Origin: Paraburkholderia largidicola
GTDB lineage: Bacteria > Pseudomonadota > Gammaproteobacteria > Burkholderiales > Burkholderiaceae
Reading direction: 5' to 3'
Assembly (NCBI RefSeq): GCF_013426895.1
Contig: NZ_AP023176.1
Location: forward strand, 2,108,001 to 2,172,000
Length of the DNA stretch: 64,000 bases
Shown: piece by piece, positions 18,456 through 27,425 of the stretch
Layout of the letters: each line of letters begins with the position of its first letter
How positions within the stretch are numbered: position 1 is the first letter of the stretch
The notes under the pieces: model-generated
Told to the model about the DNA's origin: nothing
Databases searched by the model: none
The model's input: only the letters and a program-made list of their open reading frames with translations
Translations under genes and position numbers: made by a program

Positions 18456-19399
18456 GGAAGCTCCTGTTGGCAATAAGCACGAGTAGGTGGAGCGATGAGC
18501 GCCGCAGCGATTGATATCCCGGGCATACCGCTTGTCACTGCCCGTCTGAAAGCCCATACGTCGAGCCATTCGGCAAAACTCACATCGTCACCGGTTCGCT
18601 GCGAATCGAAATTCGTGATTCGTGATTCATAATTCGCAGCAAGTGAGCGGATTATGTGAACGCGGCCACATGGCGTAAATACCAGCGGCGGCACAACACT
18701 TGTGTCGGCGATGAACAACTCATGGTCGATGCCATGGAGCGTCTGATCATCGGAAAACAGTAGTGCTATTGAATGTCCGGCCAATCCGGAAGGCAGGACA
18801 GCGGAAAGGGAACCTTCGTCACGCGTGATCTTATAGACCTGGCCAATGTCACGCAGCGCAAGGACAGCCGTGCAATTGACGCGACGCTAACGCATGAATG
18901 TCGATGATTCCGCGTCTTGAAGCGTTCAATCCCACACCCGCAGCCCAACTGTCTGGTTGCGTGCGACACGTTTGGAACGGACAAGGCCGACATAAAAGCA
19001 CGCTCTTTCTCTGCGAGAAAGAAAGTTCTCCATTGTTGCCAGGCAAGCCCTTAGCGCGAGCCGTCTGCAAAGACGATGAACCCACATGCCCCTTCGGATG
19101 CAGCCACCTCACAGACAGTCATATGCTGTCGCGGCACTTCCCAAAGCGTTTCTTCGCGCATGACTACCTGCTCGAATCTGGCACCGGACAACGCCTTGGA
19201 AGCGCAAGGCGCTTGACACTATGATTATCATAGTTATATCTTGCCTAATCGCGATGCAGATCGTGAGACGTCACGATTCCCCATTCGGAAAGGATGTGAG
19301 CCGGGTTGGGCGCGCGGCCTGTGCGTTTTATCGGTCGCGCGTTCGTGCTGTTTCGAAGTGCATGAACGCCGGCGCATCACCACAGACGGAAACCGCTTC
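18456..19399. other. Long intergenic region, 944 bases
   Basis: I see no convincing coding frame here. It contains a short run of similar units around 18608-18637 (GATTCGTGATTC followed by ATAATTC). It also has a perfect 8-bp hairpin with a three-base loop (TCTTTCTC-TGC-GAGAAAGA, 19004-19022) with no T-run after it, and the promoter-like site at 19213-19240. The region separates the divergent epoxide hydrolase and LysR genes and is unusually long for this window. Confidence 0.6.
19213..19240 (+). promoter_or_regulatory. Sigma-70-like promoter with a perfect palindrome as spacer
   Basis: TTGACA (19213-19218), an exact -35 consensus, is followed after 16 bases by TATATC (19235-19240) as a -10. 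The spacer is almost entirely the perfect palindrome CTATGAT-T-ATCATAG (19219-19233). A protein bound there would block RNA polymerase directly. It points toward the LysR gene 160 bases downstream. The elements are read directly; promoter activity and repression are inference. Confidence 0.5.
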
Positions 19400-20326
19400 A
19401 TGGACAAGATTCACAGCCTGCGCGTCTTTTCGCGGGTCGTCGAAACCGGCAGTTTCACTGCCGTAGCCAATGTACTCGACAGCAACGTGGCGCGCGTCTC
19501 GCGTGCCGTTTCGGAACTCGAAGACGATTTGCGCGTACGGCTCTTTCATCGCACGACGCGACGCATCACGCTCACCGATGCAGGCGCGCGCTATTACGAG
19601 CGATGCCAGCAGATTCTCGCCGACCTCGACTACGCCGACGCCGAAGCCGGCAACGCGATGAACGAGCCGCACGGCACGCTGCGCGTGCACGCGATGCCGG
19701 GCCTTGGACAAACTCATCTCGCCGCATGCATCGTCGGCTATCAGGCGCGCTATTCGAACATCGAGATCGAACTCGTGCTGTCGTCGACGATGCCGCGGCT
19801 CGTCGAGGAACAGTTCGACGTGTCCGTCGTGACGGCGCAGACGCTACCCGATTCGGGTTACGTCAGCCAGGTGACGGGCACCAGCTACAGCATGCTGGTC
19901 GCCGCGCCGTCGTATCTGGAGAAGCATGCGCCTTTGCACTCGCCGGACGATCTGGACGGTCACGCATTCGTGCGGCTGCAGTCGCCCGCCTCGCCGACAG
20001 ATGGATGGCAACTCGAAGGCGCGGACGGCGACGTGCTGCTGAATGCGTCGGCGGCCCGCTACCGGATCAACGATCCTGAAGCGTTGCGCGTGGCGCTGCG
20101 GGCCGGCGCGGGCATCGGCGCGCTCGCGGTCTATTCGGCGATCGACGATCTTCGCGCGGGCACGCTGGTTCGCGTCCTGCCGCAATTCCAGCTGCCGACG
20201 CGCAATGTCTATTCCGTCTACGCGTCGCGCCGCTATGTCGATGCGAAGATCCGTACGTTCGTCGACTTCCTCAAGGACGATCTCAGCAAGCGGCTCGCGG
20301 CCCAGGAAGCCACATTGGTTTCGTGA
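19400..20326 (+). CDS. LysR family transcriptional regulator
   Basis: A 308-residue LysR regulator. The DNA-binding domain (MDKIHSLRVFSRVVETGSFT; SNVARVSRAVSELED) is followed by the effector domain. The overall sequence resembles the large DmlR/AaeR-like group. The ATG at 19400 gives the canonical LysR N-terminus; upstream in-frame codons do not encode a LysR-like extension. It converges on the YWTD propeller gene with a 16-base gap, and its 5' region holds the palindrome-spaced promoter at 19213-19240. The target is unknown. Confidence 0.9.
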   Translation: MDKIHSLRVFSRVVETGSFTAVANVLDSNVARVSRAVSELEDDLRVRLFHRTTRRITLTDAGARYYERCQQILADLDYADAEAGNAMNEPHGTLRVHAMPGLGQTHLAACIVGYQARYSNIEIELVLSSTMPRLVEEQFDVSVVTAQTLPDSGYVSQVTGTSYSMLVAAPSYLEKHAPLHSPDDLDGHAFVRLQSPASPTDGWQLEGADGDVLLNASAARYRINDPEALRVALRAGAGIGALAVYSAIDDLRAGTLVRVLPQFQLPTRNVYSVYASRRYVDAKIRTFVDFLKDDLSKRLAAQEATLVS

Positions 20327-20342
20327 CGACGCATGCCGTCGC

Positions 20343-21272
20343 TCACACCGCGACGATTCCCGTCAGATTGCCGGCGTCGCGCAGCACGACGTGCATATCG
20401 GAGCCGTCCAGCGAAACGCGACGGATCGTGCCGCCCAGATCGCTCACATACGCGACGTTGCGGTAAGGATGCACGGACAATCCGATTGCCTCGTTGAAGC
20501 CTTCGAACAGGACTTCGGCATGCAATCCGGTTTCGCCACGCTGCTGAAGCCGGCAGCGATTCAGCGTGTTGCCGCACGGCGGCGCGCCGCGATCGGTCCA
20601 GTAAAGCGTCATGGTTGCCGCGTCGAGTTCGAGATCGACGGGCTCCGGCAAGTTGTCGAAGAGCGTTTCGATATCGTCGCGTGAGGCTGGCGACACGCTC
20701 TTGCGGAGCGGATTCAACGGCGCGCGCAGGATGCGTCCCGTGTTCGACTTCGTCGCGCCCTTTTGCGTCCAGTACATCTGCTGCCGTTCGACATCGAGCG
20801 CGAGTCCGACGCACCAGTTCCGCGCGTCAGCCTGATGGTGCGCGCCATAGCCCGTTTGCACGAGCGTCTCCAGCGACGATCCGTCGAGCTTGCAACGCAT
20901 CACACGCATGCCTTCGCGGTCGCACCAGTAGAGATGTCCGCCGCGCGGCTCGATGAGCAGTTGCTTCGGCGTGTGCGTCAGGCCGGGCGGCACGATGGTC
21001 GTCAGATCGCCGCCATCGAGATCGCAACGCATGATGAAGCCGTCGTTACGCGACGGCACGCCCATGTTGGTCCAGTAGAGATGACCGCGCGCCGTGTCGA
21101 TGGCGATGCCGTCCGGTCCCGCACAGCAATCGTCGACCAGCACTTCGAACCCGCTGCCGTCGATCATCGCCGAGAGCACGCGATTGCCGCCGTGGTCGAG
21201 GAAGTACAGACGCATGTCATCCGATGCGTCCGCCCGTTCGACGTGGCTGTCCAGGAGCGCGTGCTCCATCAC
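20343..21272 (-). CDS. YWTD-type six-bladed beta-propeller protein
   Basis: A 309-residue protein built from LDL-receptor class B-like repeats. Successive blades show LYFLDH, LYWTNMG, LYWCDRE, MYWTQKG and LYWTDRG at roughly 45-residue intervals, closing with VAYVSDL. No signal peptide is seen, so it is probably cytoplasmic. Such bacterial propellers are often mis-named after fused or neighbouring enzymes; some relatives (SMP-30/gluconolactonase-like) are lactonases, but metal ligands are not obvious here. Its start overlaps the stop of the YciI-like gene by four bases (ATGA), which implies coupled translation and a shared pathway. Confidence 0.8.
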   Translation of the reverse strand: MMEHALLDSHVERADASDDMRLYFLDHGGNRVLSAMIDGSGFEVLVDDCCAGPDGIAIDTARGHLYWTNMGVPSRNDGFIMRCDLDGGDLTTIVPPGLTHTPKQLLIEPRGGHLYWCDREGMRVMRCKLDGSSLETLVQTGYGAHHQADARNWCVGLALDVERQQMYWTQKGATKSNTGRILRAPLNPLRKSVSPASRDDIETLFDNLPEPVDLELDAATMTLYWTDRGAPPCGNTLNRCRLQQRGETGLHAEVLFEGFNEAIGLSVHPYRNVAYVSDLGGTIRRVSLDGSDMHVVLRDAGNLTGIVAV

Positions 21273-21556
21273 TGACCCGCCACGGCAAAGCCGCGATACG
21301 GCAGCAGCGGAACGAACAGCTGGATCTCGAGTTTGCCCGCCTGCATCAGCGGCAGCGCTTCGATCGTGGCGCGCGCCGCACTTTCATCCGCAGCTTCGAT
21401 CAGCAGGCACGCACCCGGCAAGTCCGCGCGGGTCCACACCTGACGGATCGTATCCGTCGCGTACTGTGCTTTGACATACGCGACTTCCATCGCGCGCTGC
21501 TCGTTCGTGACGGGTGTGGCGTCTTGCTTGACGCGCATTGCAAACAGAAACTGCAT
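21269..21556 (-). CDS. Muconolactone isomerase/YciI-like dimeric alpha-beta barrel protein
   Basis: A 95-residue small protein of the ferredoxin-like dimeric barrel class. It begins MQFLFAMRV and ends with GKLEIQLFVPLLPYRGF, which resembles muconolactone delta-isomerase and YciI-like proteins. A catalytic assignment is not possible, since this fold also covers EthD-like and stress proteins. AAGGAG lies about nine bases upstream of the ATG. It is the first gene of a two-gene operon with the YWTD propeller. Confidence 0.7.
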   Translation of the reverse strand: MQFLFAMRVKQDATPVTNEQRAMEVAYVKAQYATDTIRQVWTRADLPGACLLIEAADESAARATIEALPLMQAGKLEIQLFVPLLPYRGFAVAGQ

Positions 21557-21634
21557 GAGAACTCCTTCGACTTTTCCGTGTGATTGAACTCACGTGCAGT
21601 CTAGGGAGCATGCTCGAGCGGAAAAAGGCGGCGT

Positions 21635-21657
21635 TCCGTAAAAGGCTCTTTTACGGA
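21635..21657. promoter_or_regulatory. Perfect 10-bp inverted repeat upstream of the YciI/YWTD operon
   Basis: TCCGTAAAAG (21635-21644) and CTTTTACGGA (21648-21657) pair perfectly around GCT. It lies 28 bases after the chemoreceptor stop and 79 bases before the YciI-like start. On the minus strand it is followed within seven bases by a run of five T's, so it may end the chemoreceptor transcript. Its size and position also fit an operator for the downstream operon. Confidence 0.5.
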
Positions 21658-21684
21658 GCCTGAAAAATGCGGGCCTGCGGAGAA

Positions 21685-23244
21685 TCAAAACGCCTTGGCA
21701 AGCCGGAATGCCGACACGGCTTCGCGCATCGTCTGCGCCTGGCTTTCCAGCGCGCTCGCTGCAGCGGCCGCCTGCTCGACGAGCGCCGCATTCTGTTGCG
21801 TGACCTGGTCCATCTGGCTCACCGCGAGGCCGACCTGCTCGATGCCGTCGCTCTGCTCGGCCGTCGCCGTCGTGATTTCGCCCATGATGCCCGCGACGTT
21901 GCGCACCGACCGCACGATCTCGGTCATCGTCGCGCCCGCCTGCGCGACGAGTCCGTTGCCGTTCTGCACGTGATCGATGGACGTGCCGATCAGCGCCTTG
22001 ATCTCGCGTGCGGCGCCAGCGCTGCGCTGCGCGAGCGTGCGCACTTCGCCTGCGACGACCGCGAAGCCGCGGCCCTGCTCGCCCGCACGCGCCGACTCGA
22101 CGGCCGCGTTCAGCGCCAGAATATTCGTCTGGAACGCGATACTGTCGATCATGCCGATGATGTCCGCGATCTTGCCCGAACTCGAACTGATCTCGGCCAT
22201 CGTATGCACGGCGCGCTCGACCACGTCGCCGCCCTGCTGCGCGAGATCGGCTGCATTCGTCGCAAGCCTGTTGGCTTCGCGCGCGTGCTCGGCGTTCTGC
22301 TTCACGGTCGATGTCAGTTGCTCCATGCTCGCCGCCGTTTCTTCGAGCGACGCCGACTGCTCTTCCGTGCGGCTCGACAGATCGAGATTGCCTGCCGCGA
22401 TCTCGCGCGCCGCCGTATGAATCGCTTCGCAGCTTTCGCGCACGCCGGACACCGTTCGCGTGAGACCCGACTGCATGCGGTGCATCGCGGCGAACAGCTG
22501 GCCGATCTCGCTCCTGCTCGCTTCGGGCACGCGCACCGTGAGATCGTTGGAAGCAATGCGATCGAGCACGTCGGCCGCCTGCGCAAGCGGCGTGGTGACA
22601 GTCCGTTGCAACGCGATGTACGCGAGTACGATCAGGCCGACTGCGATCGCGATGCCGAGCATCACCGTGCCGACGATCCATTGATAGCGAGCGTTGCCGC
22701 TCGCCAGCGCATCTTCGGAAAGCTGGTTGGCGAGCTTCTGGAATTTCTCGACGTTAGCCGAATAGGCCGCGCCCGACGCGGTGATATCGCGATCGTTGAG
22801 GGCCGCGTAGGTGGCCGTGTCGCCGTTGCGCAATGCGTCGGCGGCACGGTTCAGAGTGGTGGCAAGTTGCGTTGCCGAATCGAGCAGCTGCTGCTTGAGC
22901 GCGGCGTCCATGCCGTCGAACGCGTCCGACTTCTCGAAAGCCTGCGTCTCGCGCACGGACAGGTCGAGCGAGCGCTGCGCGCTTTGCAGCGCCGAGTCGC
23001 GCGTGGCCGTGTCATTGCGCTCTTTCAGCGCGGAGTAGGCGCGCACCATCGCCGAACGCGTGCGCGTCGTGTCCTTGTACGCATCGTTGACGAGAATGGT
23101 CTGACGCGCCATTTCACGCAGATTTTGCGCGTTGCCGTTGGTGATCTTCAACGCCCCGATGCCGACCACGCCGCCCAGCAGAATCATCGACGCGAATACC
23201 ACAAGCAAAGCAAGAAGGCTGGCCCGTACCGTAACGTTGCGCAT
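21685..23244 (-). CDS. Methyl-accepting chemotaxis protein (Tar-like sensor)
   Basis: A 519-residue chemoreceptor: membrane helix at about residues 7-33, a periplasmic helical ligand domain, a second helix at about 185-208, HAMP, and a coiled-coil signalling domain with the tip [20 protein letters not shown]. It ends RLAKAF and lacks a CheR-docking pentapeptide, unlike the receptor at 12841-14529, so it probably relies on other receptors for efficient adaptation. The ATG at 23244 (MRNVTVRAS) is used; a GTG six codons upstream is an alternative. Ligand unknown. Confidence 0.92.
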   Translation of the reverse strand: MRNVTVRASLLALLVVFASMILLGGVVGIGALKITNGNAQNLREMARQTILVNDAYKDTTRTRSAMVRAYSALKERNDTATRDSALQSAQRSLDLSVRETQAFEKSDAFDGMDAALKQQLLDSATQLATTLNRAADALRNGDTATYAALNDRDITASGAAYSANVEKFQKLANQLSEDALASGNARYQWIVGTVMLGIAIAVGLIVLAYIALQRTVTTPLAQAADVLDRIASNDLTVRVPEASRSEIGQLFAAMHRMQSGLTRTVSGVRESCEAIHTAAREIAAGNLDLSSRTEEQSASLEETAASMEQLTSTVKQNAEHAREANRLATNAADLAQQGGDVVERAVHTMAEISSSSGKIADIIGMIDSIAFQTNILALNAAVESARAGEQGRGFAVVAGEVRTLAQRSAGAAREIKALIGTSIDHVQNGNGLVAQAGATMTEIVRSVRNVAGIMGEITTATAEQSDGIEQVGLAVSQMDQVTQQNAALVEQAAAAASALESQAQTMREAVSAFRLAKAF

Positions 23245-23539
23245 GCTGAGCGATGCCAGCACGCGCTGGCGAAGAGTTGAGTGAACAGCTTTAACGGCAA
23301 TATCGGGGAACGCTTTAGGACGTTCGGGAAATATCGACGATTGCGATGATCGTCGTGTCGGCGATGACGCGTGAACCGGGCTATTGCGGCGCGAGCGCGC
23401 TAATTGCGATGTGCGGGGAAGGGGTCGGCGAAACGCCGCGAAGAAATCTCGCGTCGGGCGGAGGCGGTTGACCTCGCCCGGGCGAGCAATACGTGAAGAG
23501 AGGCGCTGCTTTTGCCAGATCTATCTGCGCGACTGTGGT

Positions 23540-23812
23540 TCACACAGTACGCAGCATCTCCAGCACCCGCACGACATCGGCGTCGGCAAGGTCGCCTTCC
23601 GGTTCCTTGCGAATGAGCAGCAAGTCCATCAGGTCGTTATCGCTCAGTTCGAGCAGGCGCGTGAGCGCGCCTACGTCCGCATCACTGAGATCATGCTCAT
23701 ATCGGCTGAAAAAACGCTCGAAAATCAGATCGTTTTCCAGCAGGCCACGCCGGGCGCGCCACTTCAGACGCGCGCGACGCAGCGGGTCGGACTGATGCGA
23801 TGATTCGTCCAT
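23540..23812 (-). CDS. sdhE: FAD assembly factor SdhE
   Basis: A 90-residue all-helical protein of the SdhE/Sdh5 family, which promotes covalent attachment of FAD to the flavoprotein subunit of succinate dehydrogenase. The family motif is seen as ARRGLLEND (near residues 20-28). It lies downstream of sdhB in the same direction after an 83-base gap. That gap contains a GC hairpin (GCCCC-TCGG-GGGGC) that may tune distal expression. In many Burkholderia genomes the citrate synthase gene gltA follows; here the next gene is a chemoreceptor. Confidence 0.93.
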   Translation of the reverse strand: MDESSHQSDPLRRARLKWRARRGLLENDLIFERFFSRYEHDLSDADVGALTRLLELSDNDLMDLLLIRKEPEGDLADADVVRVLEMLRTV

Positions 23813-23895
23813 GTCAGTACGCGCAGGGCCGCTCCCAAGCGGACTGACCGCCCCTCGGGGGGCAGCGAACGATAGGGAGCGTGGGGGTTAATCAT

Positions 23896-24600
23896 TCAGA
23901 CAGCCCGGCGGACCATCAATTCCTTGATCTTGCCGATCGCCTTGGTCGGGTTGAGCCCCTTCGGGCACACGTCGACGCAGTTCATGATCGTATGGCAACG
24001 GAACAGACGGTACGGATCTTCCAGGTTGTCCAGCCGCTCGCCCGTCGCTTCATCGCGGCTGTCCGCGATGAAGCGATACGCTTGCAGCAGCCCCGCCGGG
24101 CCGACGAACTTGTCCGGATTCCACCAGAAGCTCGGGCACGACGTCGAGCAGCTCGCGCACAGAATGCACTCGTACAGCCCGTCCAGCTCGTCACGCTCTT
24201 CCGGCGACTGCAGACGCTCCTTCTCCGGCGGCGGCGTGTCGTTGATCAGATACGGCTTGATCGAGTGATACTGGTTGAAGAACTGCGTCATGTCGACAAT
24301 CATGTCGCGAATCACCGGCAGGCCGGGGAGCGGTCGCAGCACGATCTTCTGCGGCAGGTCGTTCAGGTTCGTCAGGCAGGCAAGACCGTTCTTGCCGTTG
24401 ATGTTCATCGCGTCCGAGCCGCACACGCCTTCGCGGCACGAGCGACGGAACGACAGCGTTTCGTCCAGTGCCTTCAGTTTCACCAGCGCGTCGAGCAGCA
24501 TGCGCTCGTGCGAGTCGATCTCGATCTCGTACGTCTGCATGCGCGGCGCGGCGTCCTTGTCCGGGTCGTAGCGGTAGATTTCGAATGTACGCTTGGCCAT
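23896..24600 (-). CDS. sdhB: Succinate dehydrogenase iron-sulfur subunit
   Basis: A 234-residue subunit of complex II carrying the 2Fe-2S, 4Fe-4S and 3Fe-4S clusters that move electrons from FAD to ubiquinone. Cysteine motifs are seen at SCREGVCGSDAM with a later GLACLT (2Fe-2S, residues about 55-77), CILCASCSTSCPSFW (4Fe-4S) and CHTIMNCVDVCPKGLNP (3Fe-4S). MAKRTFEIYRYDPD is the proper N-terminus; the open frame upstream crosses the sdhA stop. The gap to sdhA is 35 bases. Confidence 0.98.
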   Translation of the reverse strand: MAKRTFEIYRYDPDKDAAPRMQTYEIEIDSHERMLLDALVKLKALDETLSFRRSCREGVCGSDAMNINGKNGLACLTNLNDLPQKIVLRPLPGLPVIRDMIVDMTQFFNQYHSIKPYLINDTPPPEKERLQSPEERDELDGLYECILCASCSTSCPSFWWNPDKFVGPAGLLQAYRFIADSRDEATGERLDNLEDPYRLFRCHTIMNCVDVCPKGLNPTKAIGKIKELMVRRAV

Positions 24601-24635
24601 GGTGTGGGGTCCTTTGTGCTTTAGAAGGTACGCGC

Positions 24636-26411
24636 TTAGAAGGTTCGTGCCTTCGGCGGCACCGATTCGACCGTCAGCGGGTTCATGTGCACCGGCTTGT
24701 AGTCGAGGCGGTCGCCTTCGCTGTACCACAGCGTATGGCGCAGCCAGTTCTCGTCGTCGCGATGTTCGAAGTCGTTCTGCGCGTGCGCGCCACGGCTCTC
24801 CTTGCGCGCTTCCGCCGACACCATCGTCGCGCGCGCCACTTCGATCAGGTTCTCCACTTCGAGCGCTTCCACGCGCGCCGTGTTGAACACCTTCGACTTG
24901 TCCTTCAGGTGAATGTTGTCCACACGCGCGGCCACTTCGCGGATGCGCTCGACGCCTTCGGCCAGCAGCGCCGACGTACGGAACACGCCTGCGTGCTTTT
25001 GCATCGTCGAGCGGATATCGTTCGCCACGTTCTGCGCGTATTCGCCCGAGCTGGACTTGTCCAGCTTCGCCAGACGCGAGAGCGCGAAGTCAGCGGCATC
25101 CGCGGGCAGCGGCTTGTGCTCCTTGACTTCCTTCACGTGCTTGACGATATGGTTGCCGGCCGCGCGGCCGAACACCACCAGATCCAGCAGCGAGTTCGTG
25201 CCCAGGCGGTTCGCGCCGTGCACCGACACGCACGAGCATTCGCCCACGGCGTAGAAACCGTTGATCGGGTCTTCGTGGCCCTTCGCGGTGCCCACGACCT
25301 GACCGTGAATATTGGTCGGAATGCCGCCCATCTGGTAGTGGATGGTCGGCACAACCGGGATCGGTTCCTTGATGCAGTCGACGTTCGCGAACTTCAGCGC
25401 GATTTCGCGGATCGACGGCAGACGCTTCATGATCGTCTCGGCGCCGATGTGCGACAGGTCCAGCAGCACGTGGTCCTTGTTCGGACCGACGCCACGGCCT
25501 TCCTTGATTTCCTGGTCCATCGAGCGCGAGACGAAGTCGCGCGGCGCCAGATCCTTCAGCGTCGGCGCGTAGCGCTCCATGAAGCGCTCGCCGTCCGAGT
25601 TACGCAGGATGCCGCCTTCGCCGCGCACGCCTTCCGTAATCAGCACGCCCGCGCCTGCGACGCCCGTCGGGTGGAATTGCCAGAATTCCATGTCTTCGAG
25701 CGGGATGCCCGCGCGTGCGGCCATACCGAGGCCGTCACCCGTGTTGATGAACGCATTGGTCGAGGCCGCGAAGATCCGGCCCGCGCCGCCCGTGGCGAAC
25801 AGCGTGGTCTTGCCTTCGAGGATGTAGACGTCGCCCGTTTCCATTTCCAGCGCGGTCACGCCGAGCACGTCGCCTTCGGCGTCGCGGATCAGGTCCAGCG
25901 CCATCCATTCGACGAAGAACGTGGTCTTGGCCGCGACGTTCTGCTGGTACAGCGTGTGCAAGAGTGCGTGACCGGTACGGTCAGCGGCTGCGCACGCGCG
26001 TTGCACGGGCTTCTCACCGTAGTTGGCCGTGTGGCCGCCGAACGGACGCTGATAGATCGTGCCATCCGCGTTACGGTCGAACGGCATGCCGAAGTGTTCC
26101 AGTTCGTAGACGGCGTTCGGTGCTTCGCGGCACATGAACTCGATCGCGTCCTGGTCGCCGAGCCAGTCGGAGCCCTTGATCGTGTCGTAGAAGTGGTAGT
26201 GCCAGTTGTCTTCGCTCATGTTGCCGAGCGACGCGCCGATACCGCCTTGCGCCGCGACCGTGTGCGAACGCGTCGGGAACACTTTCGACAGCACGCAGAC
26301 GGAGAGACCCGCACGTGCGAGTTGCAGCGATGCGCGCATTCCGGAGCCGCCTGCGCCGACGATCACCACATCAAACTTGCGACGCGGCAGGGAATTCTTG
26401 ATTGCAGCCAT
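24636..26411 (-). CDS. sdhA: Succinate dehydrogenase flavoprotein subunit
   Basis: A 591-residue catalytic subunit that oxidises succinate to fumarate. It shows the dinucleotide-binding GAGGSGMRA near residue 19 and the FAD-linking histidine in RSHTVAAQGG. The active-site region is HPTGVAGAGVLITEG with RGEGGILRN, and there is a C-terminal HxNEN-type dipole-helix region. Length is normal. It lies between sdhD (3-base gap) and sdhB in the standard order. Confidence 0.98.
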   Translation of the reverse strand: MAAIKNSLPRRKFDVVIVGAGGSGMRASLQLARAGLSVCVLSKVFPTRSHTVAAQGGIGASLGNMSEDNWHYHFYDTIKGSDWLGDQDAIEFMCREAPNAVYELEHFGMPFDRNADGTIYQRPFGGHTANYGEKPVQRACAAADRTGHALLHTLYQQNVAAKTTFFVEWMALDLIRDAEGDVLGVTALEMETGDVYILEGKTTLFATGGAGRIFAASTNAFINTGDGLGMAARAGIPLEDMEFWQFHPTGVAGAGVLITEGVRGEGGILRNSDGERFMERYAPTLKDLAPRDFVSRSMDQEIKEGRGVGPNKDHVLLDLSHIGAETIMKRLPSIREIALKFANVDCIKEPIPVVPTIHYQMGGIPTNIHGQVVGTAKGHEDPINGFYAVGECSCVSVHGANRLGTNSLLDLVVFGRAAGNHIVKHVKEVKEHKPLPADAADFALSRLAKLDKSSSGEYAQNVANDIRSTMQKHAGVFRTSALLAEGVERIREVAARVDNIHLKDKSKVFNTARVEALEVENLIEVARATMVSAEARKESRGAHAQNDFEHRDDENWLRHTLWYSEGDRLDYKPVHMNPLTVESVPPKARTF

Positions 26412-26414
26412 TCT

Positions 26415-26783
26415 TTACACTCTCCAGAGAATCTGCGCAGCGTAGCCCGCACACGCGAGCAGCCAGACGATCGTCAACGCCTGCAGCAGAAGCCGCGTGC
26501 CAACGGGCTTGATGTAGTCCATCCAGATATCGCGGATGCCGACCCACGCGTGATAGAACAGCGCCAGCAGCGTGACGAAGGTGGCGAGCTTCATCCACTG
26601 CGTGGCGAAGATCCCGGCCCAGCCGTCGTAAGAGAATGCGTGCGCGCCGAAGAACCAGGCGAGCAGGATGACGGTGTACACGGCCATGATGACGGCCGTG
26701 ATGCGCTGCGCGAGCCAGTCGCGCAGGCCATAGTGCGCGCCCACGACGAGGCGCTTCGAACCAATCCGGTTATTGGAGGACAT
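26415..26783 (-). CDS. sdhD: Succinate dehydrogenase membrane anchor subunit
   Basis: A 122-residue inner-membrane anchor with three membrane helices (about residues 22-45, 60-82 and 96-118). FYHAWVGIRDIWMDY holds the histidine and Asp-Tyr pair used for heme and quinone binding in this family. It follows sdhC after four bases. Confidence 0.95.
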   Translation of the reverse strand: MSSNNRIGSKRLVVGAHYGLRDWLAQRITAVIMAVYTVILLAWFFGAHAFSYDGWAGIFATQWMKLATFVTLLALFYHAWVGIRDIWMDYIKPVGTRLLLQALTIVWLLACAGYAAQILWRV

Positions 26784-26787
26784 GTTT

Positions 26788-27204
26788 TTAGAATGCTCCG
26801 AACAGTTTGAGCGCGAAGGCGATCGTCAGGATCGACGACACCACCAGCACGACGACCGACGTGCTCTTGCCGCGCTCTTTCGACACCGCGTCGTGGTTCA
26901 TGTCCATCGTCAGATGGCGCACGCCCGCGCAGAAGTGGAACAGGAACGCCCAGGCCAGCACCAGCACGATCAGCTTGACGATGATGTTGGACAGGAAGCC
27001 CTTGAACACCTCGTAGCTCAGCTCGGAGGTCAGGCTCTGGTCAAAGAGGTACAGCAGGAACGGAAGGAAGATGAACAGCAGGCCGCCGCTCACGCGGTGA
27101 AGAATCGACACCCGCCCCGCGAGAGGAAGACGATATGCCGTCAATATCTGCCCGATACCGATGTTCCGGTATTCCGGCCTCGGTTTTTTCAATGTGTCTG
27201 CCAC
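26788..27204 (-). CDS. sdhC: Succinate dehydrogenase cytochrome b556 subunit
   Basis: A 138-residue membrane anchor with three helices. SILHRVSGGLL holds the conserved His-Arg-Ser quinone-site region, and HFCAGVRHLTMD contains the axial heme histidine. The GTG at 27204 was preferred because AAAGGGG lies six bases upstream and ADTLKKPRPEYRNI is the normal N-terminus; an upstream ATG would add 14 atypical residues. It is the first gene of the sdh operon and diverges from a LysR gene. Confidence 0.95.
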   Translation of the reverse strand: MADTLKKPRPEYRNIGIGQILTAYRLPLAGRVSILHRVSGGLLFIFLPFLLYLFDQSLTSELSYEVFKGFLSNIIVKLIVLVLAWAFLFHFCAGVRHLTMDMNHDAVSKERGKSTSVVVLVVSSILTIAFALKLFGAF

Positions 27205-27342
27205 AGTAGACCCCTTTCGGTTCTTCAAACGAAACAACGTCGGCATAGCCGCACGCCACCACAGGCGCGATGCGTCCTGCCTTGCTCCTCTTGACGATTG
27301 TTGGGGACGTTATCCGGGGAGACGTACAGGGGCGGCGGACCG

Positions 27343-27395
27343 CGCGATAGCGATATTTTGTCGCGGGACTGTTATACTGTCCAATATCTATCGCG
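27343..27395. promoter_or_regulatory. Inverted repeat in the sdhC/LysR divergent promoter
   Basis: CGCGATAGCGATATT (27343-27357) and AATATCTATCGCG (27383-27395) are inverted copies differing by a two-base insertion, 25 bases apart. They lie 30-83 bases upstream of the LysR start, in the 221-base region between sdhC and the LysR gene. TATACT at 27373 between the arms could be a -10. A LysR-type operator is a reasonable inference. Confidence 0.4.
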
Positions 27396-27425
27396 TCTTT
27401 CTGAAATAGCTTTTCCATATATCGC

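Noticed and set aside
18898..19224. 108-codon frame in the 18456-19399 intergenic region
   Set aside because: No ribosome site, no family resemblance, and the frame ends across the palindrome-spaced promoter.
24468..26810. A 780-codon plus-strand frame opposite sdhA and sdhD
   Set aside because: Antisense to highly conserved succinate dehydrogenase genes; composition typical of a shadow frame.
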